A DNA stretch of 64,000 bases from positions 9,046,932-9,110,931 of the forward strand of contig CM057138.1 in the NCBI GenBank assembly GCA_029964075.1, written 5' to 3'. Made by a program: the position numbers and the translations under genes. Numbering within the stretch: the first letter of the stretch is position 1; every line of letters begins with the position of its first letter. Shown piece by piece: positions 1-10,974 of the stretch. This DNA is from Patiria pectinifera (lineage: Eukaryota > Echinodermata > Asteroidea > Valvatida > Asterinidae). The notes below the pieces were generated by a model. That model ran no database searches, was not told the DNA's origin, and saw only the letters and a list, made by a program, of their open reading frames with translations.

Positions 1-688
1 CGACTGTTATCGTAAGTAGCAAGAAAGACTAGAGGCTGCAAAATTGAGAAGCTAGCTGGGGTCTGATTTGCAGGAGCCAGAAGGGGCACATTGTACTTCT
101 GAAGGGCGTTTCATACTTCAGGCCAAAGTGCCAAGCGCAATTCATGTCATCAACTATGGAGAACGCACTGTTTAACTTTTTATTTTGACGTTACAACTTT
201 TGCTTCGCTTGCGCTATCGCATGAAGTGTGAACCAGCCATGACACAATAAGAAGGGGTGGGGCACTCAAGGGGGATACAGACATCATCCCCCCCCGCCCC
301 TTGTGGCCTGTGTATTACACCACTGCTAGGCTGTTTTCCACGAGCAGTTTTGTGAAGGTGGGCTGTCCTGCCCAAATTCTACGCTGTCTACTAACATTTA
401 CAGCCCCATGTACATTACCTACTTCACAACTCAGCAGACTACGTGCGCCTTAATTCTTCTTCTTGCAATTGCCAGATTTTTTTCAGGCTTTTTTCAAATT
501 GCAAATATCGTATTAGCACCATACATGTGTACATATACGTGTATACATGTACCGGTACCTCATATTTCAAGTAAAAATGTCACTGAGTCCAATGACAACC
601 CCAATATTATTATTGTGTAATTATACATGTATAATAAAATATGAAAATTATTTAAAATAATGTGCAACATGTATTGTTTCTATGGCAG
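1..688. other. Upstream intron or 5' flank, no gene seen
   Basis: No exon, known repeat or convincing ORF was recognised. A short C-run near 288-300 and ACATGTA-rich sequence around 520-640 are the only features. The 3' end is the acceptor of the first CCP exon (AG at 687-688). Confidence 0.5.
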
Positions 689-862
689 CTATAAGTTGCG
701 GGGATCCAGGCTACTTGAGCAATGGCTGGCGTGAGGGCAACCTATTCACCTTTCTGAGTAGAGTCACTTTCCATTGCAACGCCGGCTATGAGATGCAAGG
801 CTACCCTTACAGAACCTGCATGTCCAACCAGAGGTGGACCTCATTCTTGCCTACTTGTGTCG
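689..862 (+). CDS. Exon: CCP/sushi module 1
   Basis: This is a 174-bp symmetric phase-1 exon coding one complete CCP module. The four cysteines sit in SCGDPG, FHCNAGYEM, RTCMSN and PTCV, and the conserved Trp is in QRWTS before the last Cys. The acceptor is TATGGCAG and the donor GTGAGA. CCP modules form small disulfide-bonded beads (Cys1-3, Cys2-4) that bind complement fragments or sugars in factor H-like proteins. It is the first exon of this gene visible in the window; the phase-1 start shows that at least one exon lies upstream. Confidence 0.88.
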
Positions 863-1147
863 GTGAGATATCTCAGTGCTGCATTTTCCAAATCCTGAGC
901 AAGCTTTGCAAGCTTCGTCTCTGGCATGTGTTGTCCTCAAATCCACGTTAAGAGCATAAATCAAGTCTATGCAAACTTGCAGAATTGCAAAAAAATGCAC
1001 AGATATTTGCCAAAACGCTTGAGTCTGTATCTTATTCCCTTTGATACTTCTGGGATATTGTTAGCATTCAGTTTCGTGCCAATACTCAGATCCGAAAGCC
1101 CAAATGCGTAGTTCACTCTGTCTGACTCTCTAGTTTAATTACTACTT

Positions 1148-1490
1148 GATGGGTGGCATGGCTGGCTAGCGCGTAAAGTGCTCGCCTCTCACAGCTGTGG
1201 CCCTGGTTCGTTCCCGGCTACAGGACCATATGTGAGTAGAGTTGTGTGTTGGTTCTCTCCTGTGCCTCGAGGATTTTTCTCCGGGCCCTCCAGTTTTCCC
1301 CCTCTGAAAAAAAGTTAAAAACTCTCGATCTGTGGCTGAGCTCCGTGGTCATATATGGGTCGTATGGCTGGCTGCCATAGGCGCCTTTACATGCCTGCGG
1401 CTTGACTACGTTGTAGCCGCGTCCTTTGCAATTCAGCATACCAGCTGCGAGTAAGGATGATTAGCCTCCCAAATTATTATTATCACTATT
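1148..1490 (+). mobile_element. tRNA-derived SINE with conserved central domain
   Basis: A tRNA-like head with an A-box-like stretch near 1165 and a B-box-like GGTTCGTTCCC near 1206-1216 is followed by a body containing TTTTTCTCCGGGCCCTCCAG, a motif type shared by conserved-domain SINEs of marine animals. It ends in an ATT-rich tail (about 1474-1492). It lies in the intron after CCP1. The intron sequence 863-1147 and 1491-2312 shows nothing else I recognise. Confidence 0.6.
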
Positions 1491-2312
1491 TATACTTGAA
1501 TGTAATTTAGTGAACCTTTTTTTGTTAGACTCAGTAAAGGACTTGGTTACAACACAGGGTCTCTGGCTACATGTATCTCCTGGCCCCAAATTCTCTAGTA
1601 CTTGTTCTGTTTGGCTTGTAATGGTTACAGAGAGCGAGAGGTGAACACAAAGCTAAAATGAACTTGAAGTTGTGACTTGATAAATAAACATTGTACCTAA
1701 CTTTGTACAGTTCTGATGAAGGGATTTTGCCTGACACGGATTTTGGCGATAGGAATTTATCATCATTTTTTAACATAAAAAAAAGCCTTTTAGACCCAAT
1801 GTTACAACATGCAAGGAAACAAGTTAATATAAAAAGAGATAATGTAGGGCCTATGTTAATTCATAATCCACAGTAGGTATACATTTGAGTTATGATTTGC
1901 TTTGATTCATGATTCATGATTTGCATATTAAAGGAGTAAAAGCAAGAGTAAAAAATGTTGTGACTTTTCCTTTGTAAGTACACATCTTAGTAAAATAATG
2001 ATCTACCTTTAACAAATGTTGATTGTTCACAAAGTAAATACGTGAAAACAGTTGTCATATTGTGGAAAAAAACCAAAAAACAAATGAAACAAAGAACGAC
2101 TTAAACACAATTTTCAATGCATTCTACTCTTTGTGTGAACATTATGGACAAGCCCAACATAGCTTTTTATGATTGATAGTGTGGAAAGCCATTTTAAGTT
2201 TATGAATCTAAAATTACGGTGAGTTTTGTGGAAATGACCCTAAAAGTCTTATCTTCCTTGCCCCAGTTAAACAACAAGAAATAGAAAATGCTTTCTGTAT
2301 TTGTATTTGTAG

Positions 2313-2486
2313 CCATTGAGTGTCCAGAGTTATATGCACCAGAGCATGGCTCGATACAGGGCAGACGATTCACATACAACTCTCAGGTTTACTTGGATTG
2401 TGAAGAAGGTTACAAGCTGAGCGGAAGTGAGCAGAGGCGTTGTCAAGGCAACAAGACATGGAGCGGAGAAGAGACGATATGTCGAG
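2313..2486 (+). CDS. Exon: CCP/sushi module 2
   Basis: A 174-bp phase 1-1 exon, the same length as exons 1 and 3. Cysteines are in IECPELYAPEHG, YLDCEEGYKL, RRCQGN and ETICRG, with Trp in KTWSG. The PEHG after Cys1 and EEGYKL after Cys2 are textbook CCP signatures. One possible N-glycosylation site (NKT) precedes the Trp. The acceptor is TATTTGTAG and the donor GTGCGT. Confidence 0.9.
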
Positions 2487-2624
2487 GTGCGTGATATTTT
2501 ACCCAGATACCCAGATACCCAATACAGTAAATGCATATGGAAACCCGGAACTAACACCCGTTTAGACTGTTCTCCAGAGTTGCCCTGAACCAAATACATT
2601 TTGTATTATCAAGAGCAATTCTTT

Positions 2625-2780
2625 GAAAGTTATCCAAAGGTATTTACTGGAGCGGGGTTTGAACCTACGACCTCCAGATTGCCGTTGTGGTGCTCTACCA
2701 ACTGAGCTGTCCAGCCCCTATATTGGCGGTTCCCTGATTCGTCAATGTTTTGTTGCTAGCATTCATGGCATTGTGATTTT
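2625..2780 (-). mobile_element. tRNA-like SINE, left copy of an inverted pair
   Basis: The reverse complement reads GCTCAGTTGGTAGAGCACC (A box) followed by GTAGGTTCAAACCCCGCTCC (B box and acceptor stem), a tRNA-like promoter. Its flank (GGCGGTTCCC, AATGTTTTGTTG) reappears inverted at 2835-2965. It is treated as a SINE and not a tRNA gene because the same flank is shared with the second copy. Confidence 0.6.
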
Positions 2781-2834
2781 GGGCGTGATTCTTGGCTACA
2801 TGGCATAAGCGAGTTTATGGCATCTGACTAGCAT

Positions 2835-2965
2835 TCCTTGAACAAAGACAATGTCAAACTGGGGAACTGCCAACATAGGGCTGGATAGCTCAGTTGGTAG
2901 ATCACCGGAACGGTAATTCAGTGGTCGCAGTCTCAAACCCCACTCTAGTATACTTGAAAAAAGTA
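2835..2965 (+). mobile_element. tRNA-like SINE, right copy of an inverted pair
   Basis: It reads GGATAGCTCAGTTGGTAGAT and then GTCTCAAACCCCACTCTAGT, the same tRNA-like head as the copy at 2625-2780 but on the opposite strand, with a matching non-tRNA flank. Together they form an imperfect hairpin in the intron between CCP2 and CCP3. The following 2966-3660 holds no recognised feature. Confidence 0.6.
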
Positions 2966-3660
2966 TAATGCACCTAGTCGGGAACAACTTGGATTGACCT
3001 TGAGATTTTGGTTCCAGACAAGCAGACTTTATGTATTGAATCTTGCATTGTATAGACTCTTGAGTTGTTCTGAATGACTGCAACGGTCCACCGTTTGACA
3101 GTCACACATGTTTCATATACAGTGTTTTGTCGTTCGTGCTTATATTAAATCTTCAGAATGATTTAGTTTGGAACCAAAATCTCAACTTTTCCTCGGATCC
3201 GCCAATTTCCTTGTTTTTTACTTCACAGGAATGCCATTACAATTTAAAAAAAACACTGTACAAGGTCTTGTGTGGTTTGGAATTTCCTTATTTTTTTTCT
3301 AAATTCCCAGTTGCGTGCCTGCAGGTGTGGCTCTGAATTAGCTGTATCACTGTTAACAGTTTTGTAGTCGTGGTACTTGTAATGGGTCACAAGCCAATCA
3401 CACGTAAGGTCACAAGTAACTGTAAATCCCAATTAATTCAAAAGTCCAGGCACGAGTAAAATCCTTCCAAGGAAGAGCTGTAACAAAGGGATACCTTACT
3501 TGTCACAGTTCATGTGAATAGCTTAGTGAGTTGACTTTGGGCTGCGTGACTTGCTGTGAATTGACCCATTAAGGACTTATGATCCATCACAATGCCTCAA
3601 TTTCCACTCTGAATGTTACGCACAGAAAAAGAATAATGTCACTGCAACTGTTCATTTCAG

Positions 3661-3834
3661 TCATCACTTGCCCAGAGCCAGAGGCACCGCTCCATGGTTC
3701 CAAGATATCACCTCGGTACAACCTGGATGCTATCGTCCGCTTCTCATGCAATCAGGGCTACACATTGATTGGGAGCCGGACTGCAAGGTGCACTGAGGAG
3801 GAGACCTGGTCCCAACCCACGCCAGAGTGTCAAG
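3661..3834 (+). CDS. Exon: CCP/sushi module 3
   Basis: A 174-bp phase 1-1 exon. Cysteines lie in ITCPEPEAPLHG, RFSCNQGYTL, ARCTEEE and PECQG, with Trp in ETWSQ. The acceptor TTCATTTCAG is strong and the donor is GTGATT. A complete CCP of standard length with no anomaly. Confidence 0.9.
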
Positions 3835-3864
3835 GTGATTAAGAAGTCAATTCTTTGATGTACA

Positions 3865-4265
3865 CCCGGGACTCGGACTCGATGCTTTCTTGAGTCACTA
3901 ATTCAGTGACTCGGACTCGGCGTCAGTCATGTCAAACATAGACTTGGATTCAGACACAGAATTGATAATTATGACTCGGACTTGACACCGATGACTTGTG
4001 ACTGGCGAGTCACATGCGTACTCTTTACCAACAACTATTTTGAAGAAGTGACTTGTGTATATTGGTACATTGTTTTAATGTACTGTTTGTGCTTGACTAG
4101 ACCGCAGTACTCTGGATCGAGTCTATTACGAGTCACTGATTAGGTGATGACTTGGACTGGACATGAGTTCTTCCAAAAACTAGACTTTGATTCTGACTGA
4201 AAGTCAACAAATACGACCACGACTTATTTCTGAGGACTTGTGACTGGCAAGTCACATATTCTCTT
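3865..4265. repeat. Degenerate ACTCGGACT-type repeat
   Basis: Irregular copies of GACTCGGACT and GAGTCAC occur in both orientations (3867-3990, 4120-4255), for example GTGACTCGGACTCGG near 3905. It resembles the GTACTCG arrays at 5052-5674 in style but not in unit. Intron 4266-4849 beyond it holds nothing recognised except a T-run before the CCP4 acceptor. Confidence 0.45.
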
Positions 4266-4849
4266 GTATTTTGGTACATGTATGCTGCTCTATTGCATGC
4301 AATCGGAATGGTTGTTTTTGATATGTGTGCTTTATTTGCTGAAATTTGAACTCTGGTATGAACTGCATGCTGGAAAAGTAGAATAGTGGCTTGTGCATGA
4401 CCACTCACACGAGCTTCAGGAAAAAAGTGTTTGGGATACATCTCTTGGGGTGAGCATTTATGATGTGATCAAGTACAGTAGAATTGAGCAAATTTCATCT
4501 TCTCATAGGCACCTGCTGCACAATCATGAAGAGTCTGTCTAACACCTGATTCCAACTGTCTTTCCAGAGGACTAGTCACGCTGAACACAATTTATTTAGA
4601 GTGACACAAGTACACCCAAATAGATTTTGGTTTCAGATGGGGTGCATGCTTTATATACTAATTTCCCACTTTTTATGCTGGAGTTGTTTCAAATGATGCA
4701 ACAGATGATGTTCTGATATAGTTGCACCTTAGTATTTGGAATGTGAAACTCTGGCTGCCAGTCATGCAATTGTGTAACGCTTGCTTTCTCAGCATTGACA
4801 GGGGACAGTTATTGACTTTTTGTGATCATTTCATATTTTTTTTTTTCAG

Positions 4850-4953
4850 CTGATTGCATTGTGCTGAGTCCCCCTGAGCATGGCTATTACGCTTCAAGCA
4901 GATTTAGACGTTATACAGCTAATGAAGTGGTTGAGCATGGAACAGTAATAGAG
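4850..4953 (+). CDS. Exon: CCP module 4, first half
   Basis: A 104-bp exon starting in phase 1 and ending in phase 0, so it codes only the N-terminal half of a CCP. Cys1 is in DCIVLSPPEHGYY. The acceptor is a long T-run plus CAG and the donor is GTAAATG. The second half, with the remaining three cysteines, is on the exon at 6987-7077, 2 kb downstream. It is the only CCP in the window cut by an intron. Reading on past the donor reaches a stop soon after (about 5008), which supports the splice. Confidence 0.8.
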
Positions 4954-5051
4954 GTAAATGCTACACATGTAATAATAGCTGAGGTTTGTGTGTACTCATA
5001 CTTGGCGTGAAATTAAGAAAAATGAATTAATAAGCAAATTTGTGCACTGTG

Positions 5052-5674
5052 CAGTGTTGTAGTACTCGTACTCGGTACTCGTACTCCAGTACTACTCGAG
5101 TACTTTTTTTGGAGTACTCGTACCCGTACTCGTATTCCAATGTAAAAGTACTCGAACTCGAAATGACGGTACTCGTACTCGGGCAGCAAAGTACTCGTAC
5201 TCGACATGTGAAAATTGTACTCGATCATCAAAGTACTCGTACTCGAAAAGCAGTATTGGAAAAAAAATATGGTATAGTTTGATTCACCACGGCCTCATTT
5301 TATTATTGATACTTTCAGTTGGAAATGGTTGATTGGCTTGCAGAGAAATCAAAGTCCCCTGATTTTTCTCTGTGCACGTCCGGACAAACACGTTTAACAG
5401 CTAGCCGTGAGTGGGTCTGTATACGGTCTGACTGGGCCTGGTCCAATTACGCACAATGAACCATTTGCCGTATGGCCGTTTTCGGAAATAGAAGTACTCA
5501 TACTCGTACTCGTACTCGGAATACAGGTACTCGTACTTGTACTCGGAAGTAAAGGTACTCGTACTCGGAGACCTGAACTTGTACTCTGAAGTACAAAGTA
5601 CTCATATTCGTACTCGGTAGCCTAAGTACTCGGCAGTACTTGGTACTCGGAAAAAAGTACTTGACTACAACACT
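5052..5674. repeat. GTACTCG repeat element with inverted ends
   Basis: Two blocks of tandem GTACTCGTACTCG-type units (about 5060-5250 and 5490-5672) flank a unique centre (5260-5485). The outer ends are inverted: AGTGTTGTAGTACTCG on the left and TTGACTACAACACT on the right. It lies in the phase-0 intron of CCP4. The inverted ends suggest a mobile unit rather than a simple microsatellite, but no target duplication was found. Confidence 0.6.
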
Positions 5675-5883
5675 CGCACTATGGCAAGTATTTGCAGTAC
5701 ATTGTTTATAAAAGTTGCTTTCAACTCTGTCAAATATTTGGGAGTATTTTGAGAGTCAAATTCCCTCCTGCATTCTCATTCAAATAAGGTTTGAACCGTT
5801 ATTCAGTTTGCTATAGACCTATGTGAATGCACATATTCCTGGTATGAATGCTTTTTACATGTACTTCTGCGTTATTCAGTATA

Positions 5884-6070
5884 CAGTCGACTCTCATTAT
5901 AAAGAGCACTTTTTATAAAGAGGTTCTGCTTATAAAGAGCAAATTCTGAGGTCCCAAATCTCAGGTTCTCTTTGTGTTTCTTTGTTTTGCTGTCCTTTTA
6001 TAACAACATTCCTGTTATAAAGAGGTAATTTGGCTAGTCCCATCGACCTTGTTATAACGAGAGTCGACTG
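5884..6070. mobile_element. Tigger/mariner-type MITE (187 bp, TA flanks)
   Basis: The inverted ends CAGTCGACTCTCATTATAAA and, read in reverse complement, CAGTCGACTCTCGTTATAAC match over about 20 bp. TA dinucleotides flank both sides (5882-5883 and 6071-6072). The inside carries several TTATAAAGAG motifs. There is no transposase, so it is non-autonomous. Confidence 0.75.
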
Positions 6071-6083
6071 TACACAGATAATA

Positions 6084-6751
6084 CAGGGCGAGGCAAAATG
6101 AAAGTGACCAAATTGGAAAAAAAATATTTAAAACATACGCGGCTTGCTCATATTCATTAAACAAAATTAAACACAGTACATTTTATTGACTTGTAACTGT
6201 GAAAATGTCACGTTATTTGCAAATCCATTCCCAAGTTACGTCTATTTTAATATGAAGATCACAACATTCAGCTGTCCACCACTGATCATTTACTGTTTTA
6301 CGAATGAAGAAAATACAATGAAACATTGACGTTTTCCCACCTCAATAAATGGAGGAGAACTTGCAAAGGAAAACATGCCCAAATCGCCATTAATATGTCA
6401 GAGAAACATAGATGACTTGTTTGTCGTATGCAAAACACACATTTTGACAGTAAAAATAATGTTGCAGTTGTGATTTTAATCATTTAAATCGTTTGTGTTT
6501 GAATGCTTGTGTGTAATCTGTAATTCTCACTCAGCTCAATAGCTTCCAATGGCAATCCATGGACAGCTATAAATATTGGTTCTTACATTGTATAACTTCT
6601 GATGATGTGGATCAATTTCATCAATCCGTTTTTGGAAATGAGTGGAAAAACATGCTCCTTTAAGGTATACTTCATTTGTGTTTTAAATTGGATTGCTTTT
6701 TAAGAACACAATAATCATTAATTCGGATTTCTGTCTTTTTGACTCGCCCTG
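6084..6751. mobile_element. Tc1/mariner-type element remnant (668 bp, TA flanks)
   Basis: The left end CAGGGCGAGGCAAAATGAAA and the right end, in reverse complement CAGGGCGAGTCAAAAAGACA, form terminal inverted repeats flanked by TA (6082-6083, 6752-6753). CAGGG-CAAAA ends are typical of mariner-like elements. No intact transposase frame was found. It lies only 13 bp right of the MITE at 5884-6070. Confidence 0.65.
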
Positions 6752-6986
6752 TAGTAGACAAAGAAAATATTGACACATGTCAAGGATGGACTGAAAACTT
6801 CACAAAAGCTAAAAGAATTACGATAAACACAAACAGTGATGCAGGTCAATATGTATGGCTGTGCTAGACGTATCATATCGTAAAATATCCACCATGGCAA
6901 TTGAAACGAATCAGGATGTTTTTACAGATTTCATTTTATTCCGTTTCAAAAGCTTATCTGAACTTATTCTTACATCACCATCGCAG

Positions 6987-7077
6987 GTTGTATGCAGTAG
7001 TCGGTACAGCTTGAACAGTGACGAGGAATACACATGTACCAATGGACAGTGGTCGTTTGATGCAAAGTGTGTAGCAA
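6987..7077 (+). CDS. Exon: CCP module 4, second half
   Basis: A 91-bp exon entering in phase 0 and leaving in phase 1. It supplies three cysteines (VVCSSRYSL, YTCTNG, AKCVA) and the Trp in GQWSFD. With the exon at 4850-4953 it gives a 65-residue CCP. The acceptor is CATCGCAG and the donor GTAAGT. The 0-phase junction is needed to keep the frame. Confidence 0.8.
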
Positions 7078-7601
7078 GTAAGTTGGAAACGGTTTGTCAT
7101 ACATATTTATGAATCATAAATGTAGTATCCTCACTGACAAGTTAGCACATTTCAGGCCAATATTCAGGCTATATAACCTGAATTCTTGCTTTTTCATGTT
7201 TTGGAAAACCAACTAAGCCATTCCCTCCCTTCACAGGCTGGGAAAAAATAAATCTTCGCGTAGCATGCATTGAAGAAGAAGAAAAAAGAAAATTGCATGC
7301 AGTGCTCCATAGCAATCCCCATGCTAGCTCGATACATGTGTGTATGAATTGTAAGCTCGAAGTAGACAAACATGTACACATGTGTAGTATTGGAATGTGG
7401 TGGTGTATAGCAGTTGCTTTGTGCATGTCGGCCATCTTTTACATGTCATTTTTTTTGCTGGCATCCCTGATAAAACTCAGGGAATCTATTTTCATGGTGT
7501 GGCATCCAGATCCTGGAGTCCACATGAGTCCCCATCTCAGACTATTATAAGAGAAATAAGAGACACTTGCCATAGTGTCACACACACTGACACCCAGTCG
7601 T
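7078..7601. other. Intron, no feature recognised
   Basis: The left part of the 4.4-kb intron between CCP4 and CCP5. Short ORFs here have no recognisable motif, and no splice-bounded CCP was seen. Confidence 0.5.
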
Positions 7602-7766
7602 GTTCACACCGTCGATCGTGGACGTCCTATTGTCCCTCTTTTGTTTGTACTAACTTTTCAGGGAGATTTTCTTAGGTTTTGTACACGGCCCCAATCGCGG
7701 ACGTATGCTGGGAATGGTGGACGATATTGTTCTCTTTTGTTGTCTTGCATTTTTCGTCCACGGTTT
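7602..7766 (+). repeat. Dispersed repeat, copy 1 of 3
   Basis: It contains GTCCCTCTTTTGTTTGTAC, TTTTGTACACGGCCCCAATC and GTGGACGATATTGTTCTC. The same string of motifs recurs inverted at 40118-40285 with roughly 85-90% identity by eye, and a more diverged version lies at 10795-10930. There is no coding signature. Confidence 0.65.
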
Positions 7767-8089
7767 GAATAGAACATGTGCTAGCACGTTGTTTATGGTG
7801 TATATCAAGGATTTTCTTTTGTTCCTCTTCCCTTTTCCTTTATTTGTACTCTTTTTCTTAACAGCTCTCATTAATTTTGTACACGTTTTCCAACCGAAGA
7901 GTCCTCAATTCAGTTTCTGTCCTCGATTCATCGATGATGTTGCACGTGTGTGTCCTCGATTTACACCATAAACACGCACACCCACACTTAGCATTTGGGG
8001 TTTATGGGGTACCACTATTGTTCGACCCTAATTCCCTCCTTTTGTTCTCCTTTGTCCCCTAAGAAATCTCAAAATACATAGCGTTACGG

Positions 8090-8782
8090 CTATCGGATAC
8101 TACAATTTCTAAGTGTTTCAAATTTCGACAGGTAATTCACCATACCTCTAAGCCTGTCAACATCATCTTTGCTCGTCGGGGGCTTCATGTTGAGTATAGC
8201 CTCTATCTTAGAAGGATCAGCTTTTAGGCCATCGTGAGAGATTTTATGGCCCAGGAAGTGCACTTCGTGCACAGTGAAGCGAGACTTCTCTCTGTTGAGG
8301 ATGATTCCCACCTCTTTGCATCGTTGCAGCAGTTTTCGAACACGATGATTGTGCTCTTCGACATCTCTGCCCCATATGATGATGTCGTCTGCTACGCAGC
8401 GGACGCCTTCAAGACCATCAAGGGCTTGATGCAGTCTCTTCTGAAAGATCTTGCTGCTCACCTTCAGGCCAAATGGTAACCGTTTCCAACGGTATCTGCC
8501 CCAAGGAGTGGCGAAAGTAGTCAGCTTACTGGACTCTTCGTCAAGCTCGCAGTGAAGGTAGCCATCTTTCAGATCACAGATGGAGAAATGGGTAGCCTCA
8601 TTTAGCTCTGGCAGGATGTCGTTCAGTACCGGGAGAGTGTAGTGCTCCCTCATGAGGTATTTATTCAGGGGACCAGGATCAATGCAGATTCTGACAGAGC
8701 CGGATTTCTTCTTGGCTACAGACATTTGGCTGACCCAGTTAGTTGGCTCGTCCACTTCTGCTAACACATCTCGGTCTGTCAA
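8090..8782 (-). pseudogene. Ty3/gypsy reverse transcriptase fragment
   Basis: A minus-strand frame of 230 codons carrying gypsy RT blocks: the VRICIDPGPLNKYL region, ATHFSICDLKDGY, RWKRLPFGL, the catalytic box as VADDIIIWG (usual Y/V-x-DD), and VHFLGHKISHDGL. It stops near 8110 after NYLSKF, where homology breaks off, so RNase H and integrase are missing. It overlaps the protease frame by a frameshift. It is a dead insertion opposite to the host gene, in the CCP4-CCP5 intron. Confidence 0.85.
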
Positions 8783-9480
8783 TTTCTCGAGCTCGGCCTT
8801 GACAGCAGGCTTGAGTGCTTCTGGAACTGTGCGTGCAGGGCGTATGACAGGTTCGGCATCCGAACTGGCAGAATGCCAGTGACGGACGCATTGAAAACAT
8901 CAGGGTACTCACTGACAAAATCAGCATGAGTTGGGGTAACACCATGGACTTGTGAGAACTTGTCGTAATTGATGGTAATGAGACCCATCTGTTCGGCGGC
9001 CTTACGACCTATGAGAGGTGTGAGGTCCTTGTCCACGATCACGAAGTTGACTTTGTACTTCTTCCGTGTCACTGGGTTGCGAAGTTTTATGGTGCTTCTG
9101 CCGACAGCAGTCATACAGGAGTTGTTCCACATCTTGAGCTCAATTCGTGCTGGAGAGATCTCCACGGCATATTTCTTGGGAATCAGATTGATAGTTGCGC
9201 CACAGTCAACCTGAAACTTCACAGGTTCACCCTTGATTTCCATGGTGCAGTATACTGGCTTGCTGTCGTCTGTTACTGAGTTAATGTCACTGGTGATCAG
9301 CTCACGCTCTCTCCTGAAGAAGAAGTGTAGCCGTCTTCTTCTACTGCATGGACACGGTGATTTTTGCAAACTCTGGATTTCTTGAAGTGATTCTTTACAC
9401 CGCATGAATCACAGGTGCGGCCCCAGGCTGGACAGAGTTCCTTTTTCATGGGATGGTTCCCACTGCAGAACTTGCTTCCC
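8779..9480 (-). pseudogene. Ty3/gypsy nucleocapsid and protease fragment
   Basis: The minus strand encodes a retropepsin-like domain with the active-site triad region as VDCGATINLI (a DCGA variant of DS/TGA) and a C-terminal LIGRKAAEQMGL, as in gypsy proteases. Just upstream, in another frame, Cys-rich CDSCGVKNHFKKSRVC and HPMKKELC look like nucleocapsid zinc knuckles, so one or more frameshifts separate nucleocapsid and protease. Confidence 0.75.
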
Positions 9481-9499
9481 GCCTTCGTTCACTGGGGCT

Positions 9500-10186
9500 T
9501 TACGAGGAGGACGCTGCTTCGGCTGTCGTGGCTTTTTTGTCGGTTTTCTTTGGCCTCACTTTGTGCACAGTCTCCTCCTTCTCCATCGCCTTCATCTGCA
9601 CGGTTGCAACCTCAACAGCTTTGCAGATCTCAATGGCCTTTGTCAGTGTGAGGTCGTGAGTTGCCATCATTTTCTCTCTCATTTTGTCGTCTAGTACTCC
9701 CATTAGGAGGCGGTCCATTAGGAGTTTGTCCTTCATGCAGGCACAGAGTCCACATGTTTTGCTCATGGTGCGGAGAATAGAGATGTATTGCTCAATGGAC
9801 TCACCTTCTTCTTGGTTACGACGGTTGAATTTGAAGCGCTCAAAAAATTCTTGACGTTGGCCGAGAAAATGAGAGTCAAATTTCTCGAGAATCTTTGAGC
9901 AGATCTGATTGTCCGCAGGATTATCAAATTTCATCCCGTTGTATATGCGTACACCCTCCGTGCCAATACTGTGGAGCAGCAGGGCAGTCTGGTAAGCCTC
10001 AGGTTGGCTTGCAAGGTTTGTGAGGACACAGTAGTTGTCCCACATTTGACGCCACATCTTCTACTCTTCGGCTGCATCCTTAGCACTTGCATTGAAATGA
10101 GCTGGTGGATTGATGTGTGGCTTTTTATATTGCTCCGAAACATTAGAGCTTGAAGCAGTTTGGGTGGCTCCAGGAGTAGTTGGCAT
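9500..10186 (-). pseudogene. Ty3/gypsy gag fragment with in-frame stop
   Basis: An ATG at 10184-10186 opens a frame that hits a TAG at 10061-10063 (codon 42) and then continues from 10057 for 185 codons. The body resembles gypsy capsid: ALLLHSIGTEGVRIYN, FFERFKFNRRNQEEGESIEQ and a Lys-rich tail. The order gag (9500-10186), nucleocapsid/protease, RT on the minus strand is that of a Ty3/gypsy element. No LTRs were found around it. Confidence 0.75.
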
Positions 10187-10942
10187 TTTGACAGTAGATT
10201 GTCAGTTATTCAGTTAATGGTGTAGGCAAAAAGTACACGTATGAGCAAAAACACAGTGCAGAATCACACTTTGGACAGTCATTTATCCAAGTTGAAATGA
10301 GAGAGAGATGACAATTCTTCCAGCAGTAGTCACACGGGAATGTCACAGTTCAACATGTTCATGTGTACAGTACAGTACATGCAGTACAATGCCACAGTAT
10401 GCAGTGAAATGAGACTCACGCAGTTCGGCATAAAACAGTCAGAAATCTTGTCATTTGTGCCAATAATGTTGTCAACAGCAAACAAACATTAATTGCAGGA
10501 ACTTCTATAAATGTTCATGAAGCTTACCACCGCTGCCAGCATGTTTCAAGCGCGAGTAGAGCATAAATAATGACACGAGTTTGACACAGATTATAACTTT
10601 GTGGAAGCAGCCATGTTTCACAGATTGACATTACACAGCGCCCTGTGTTGGCTAAAGGTTGCATAGTACATATTGTTACACTAAGGACAGACTTGCAGGG
10701 CACGAATGTCGCTATTGTTGCCCTTTGTTCCCGGTACCCCATAAGTGCCAATATGTAAGAGCACCCAAGTGTGTATTTACCTGCAATAGGGGACCCCATT
10801 GTCGCTCTTTTGTTTGAATTTGAACTTTTTAGGAAGACCTCCCATATGTTTTGTACATGAATCCCAATTAGGGACCTCTGAGAATTGGGGACCCTATTGT
10901 CCTCTATTGTTCAACGTCCCCTATTGAATGCAGAAACAAACT

Positions 10943-10974
<32 letters not shown>

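Noticed and set aside
2625..2965. Two functional tRNA genes in opposite orientation
   Set aside because: The heads are diverged and share non-tRNA flanks, as expected for SINEs.
5013..5589. Repetitive Tyr/Arg/Ser/Val-rich frames on both strands
   Set aside because: They are translations of the GTACTCG repeat.
7602..10930. Repeats on both sides of the gypsy fragment as its LTRs
   Set aside because: They lack TG/CA ends, differ strongly from one another, and a third copy lies far away without any retroelement.
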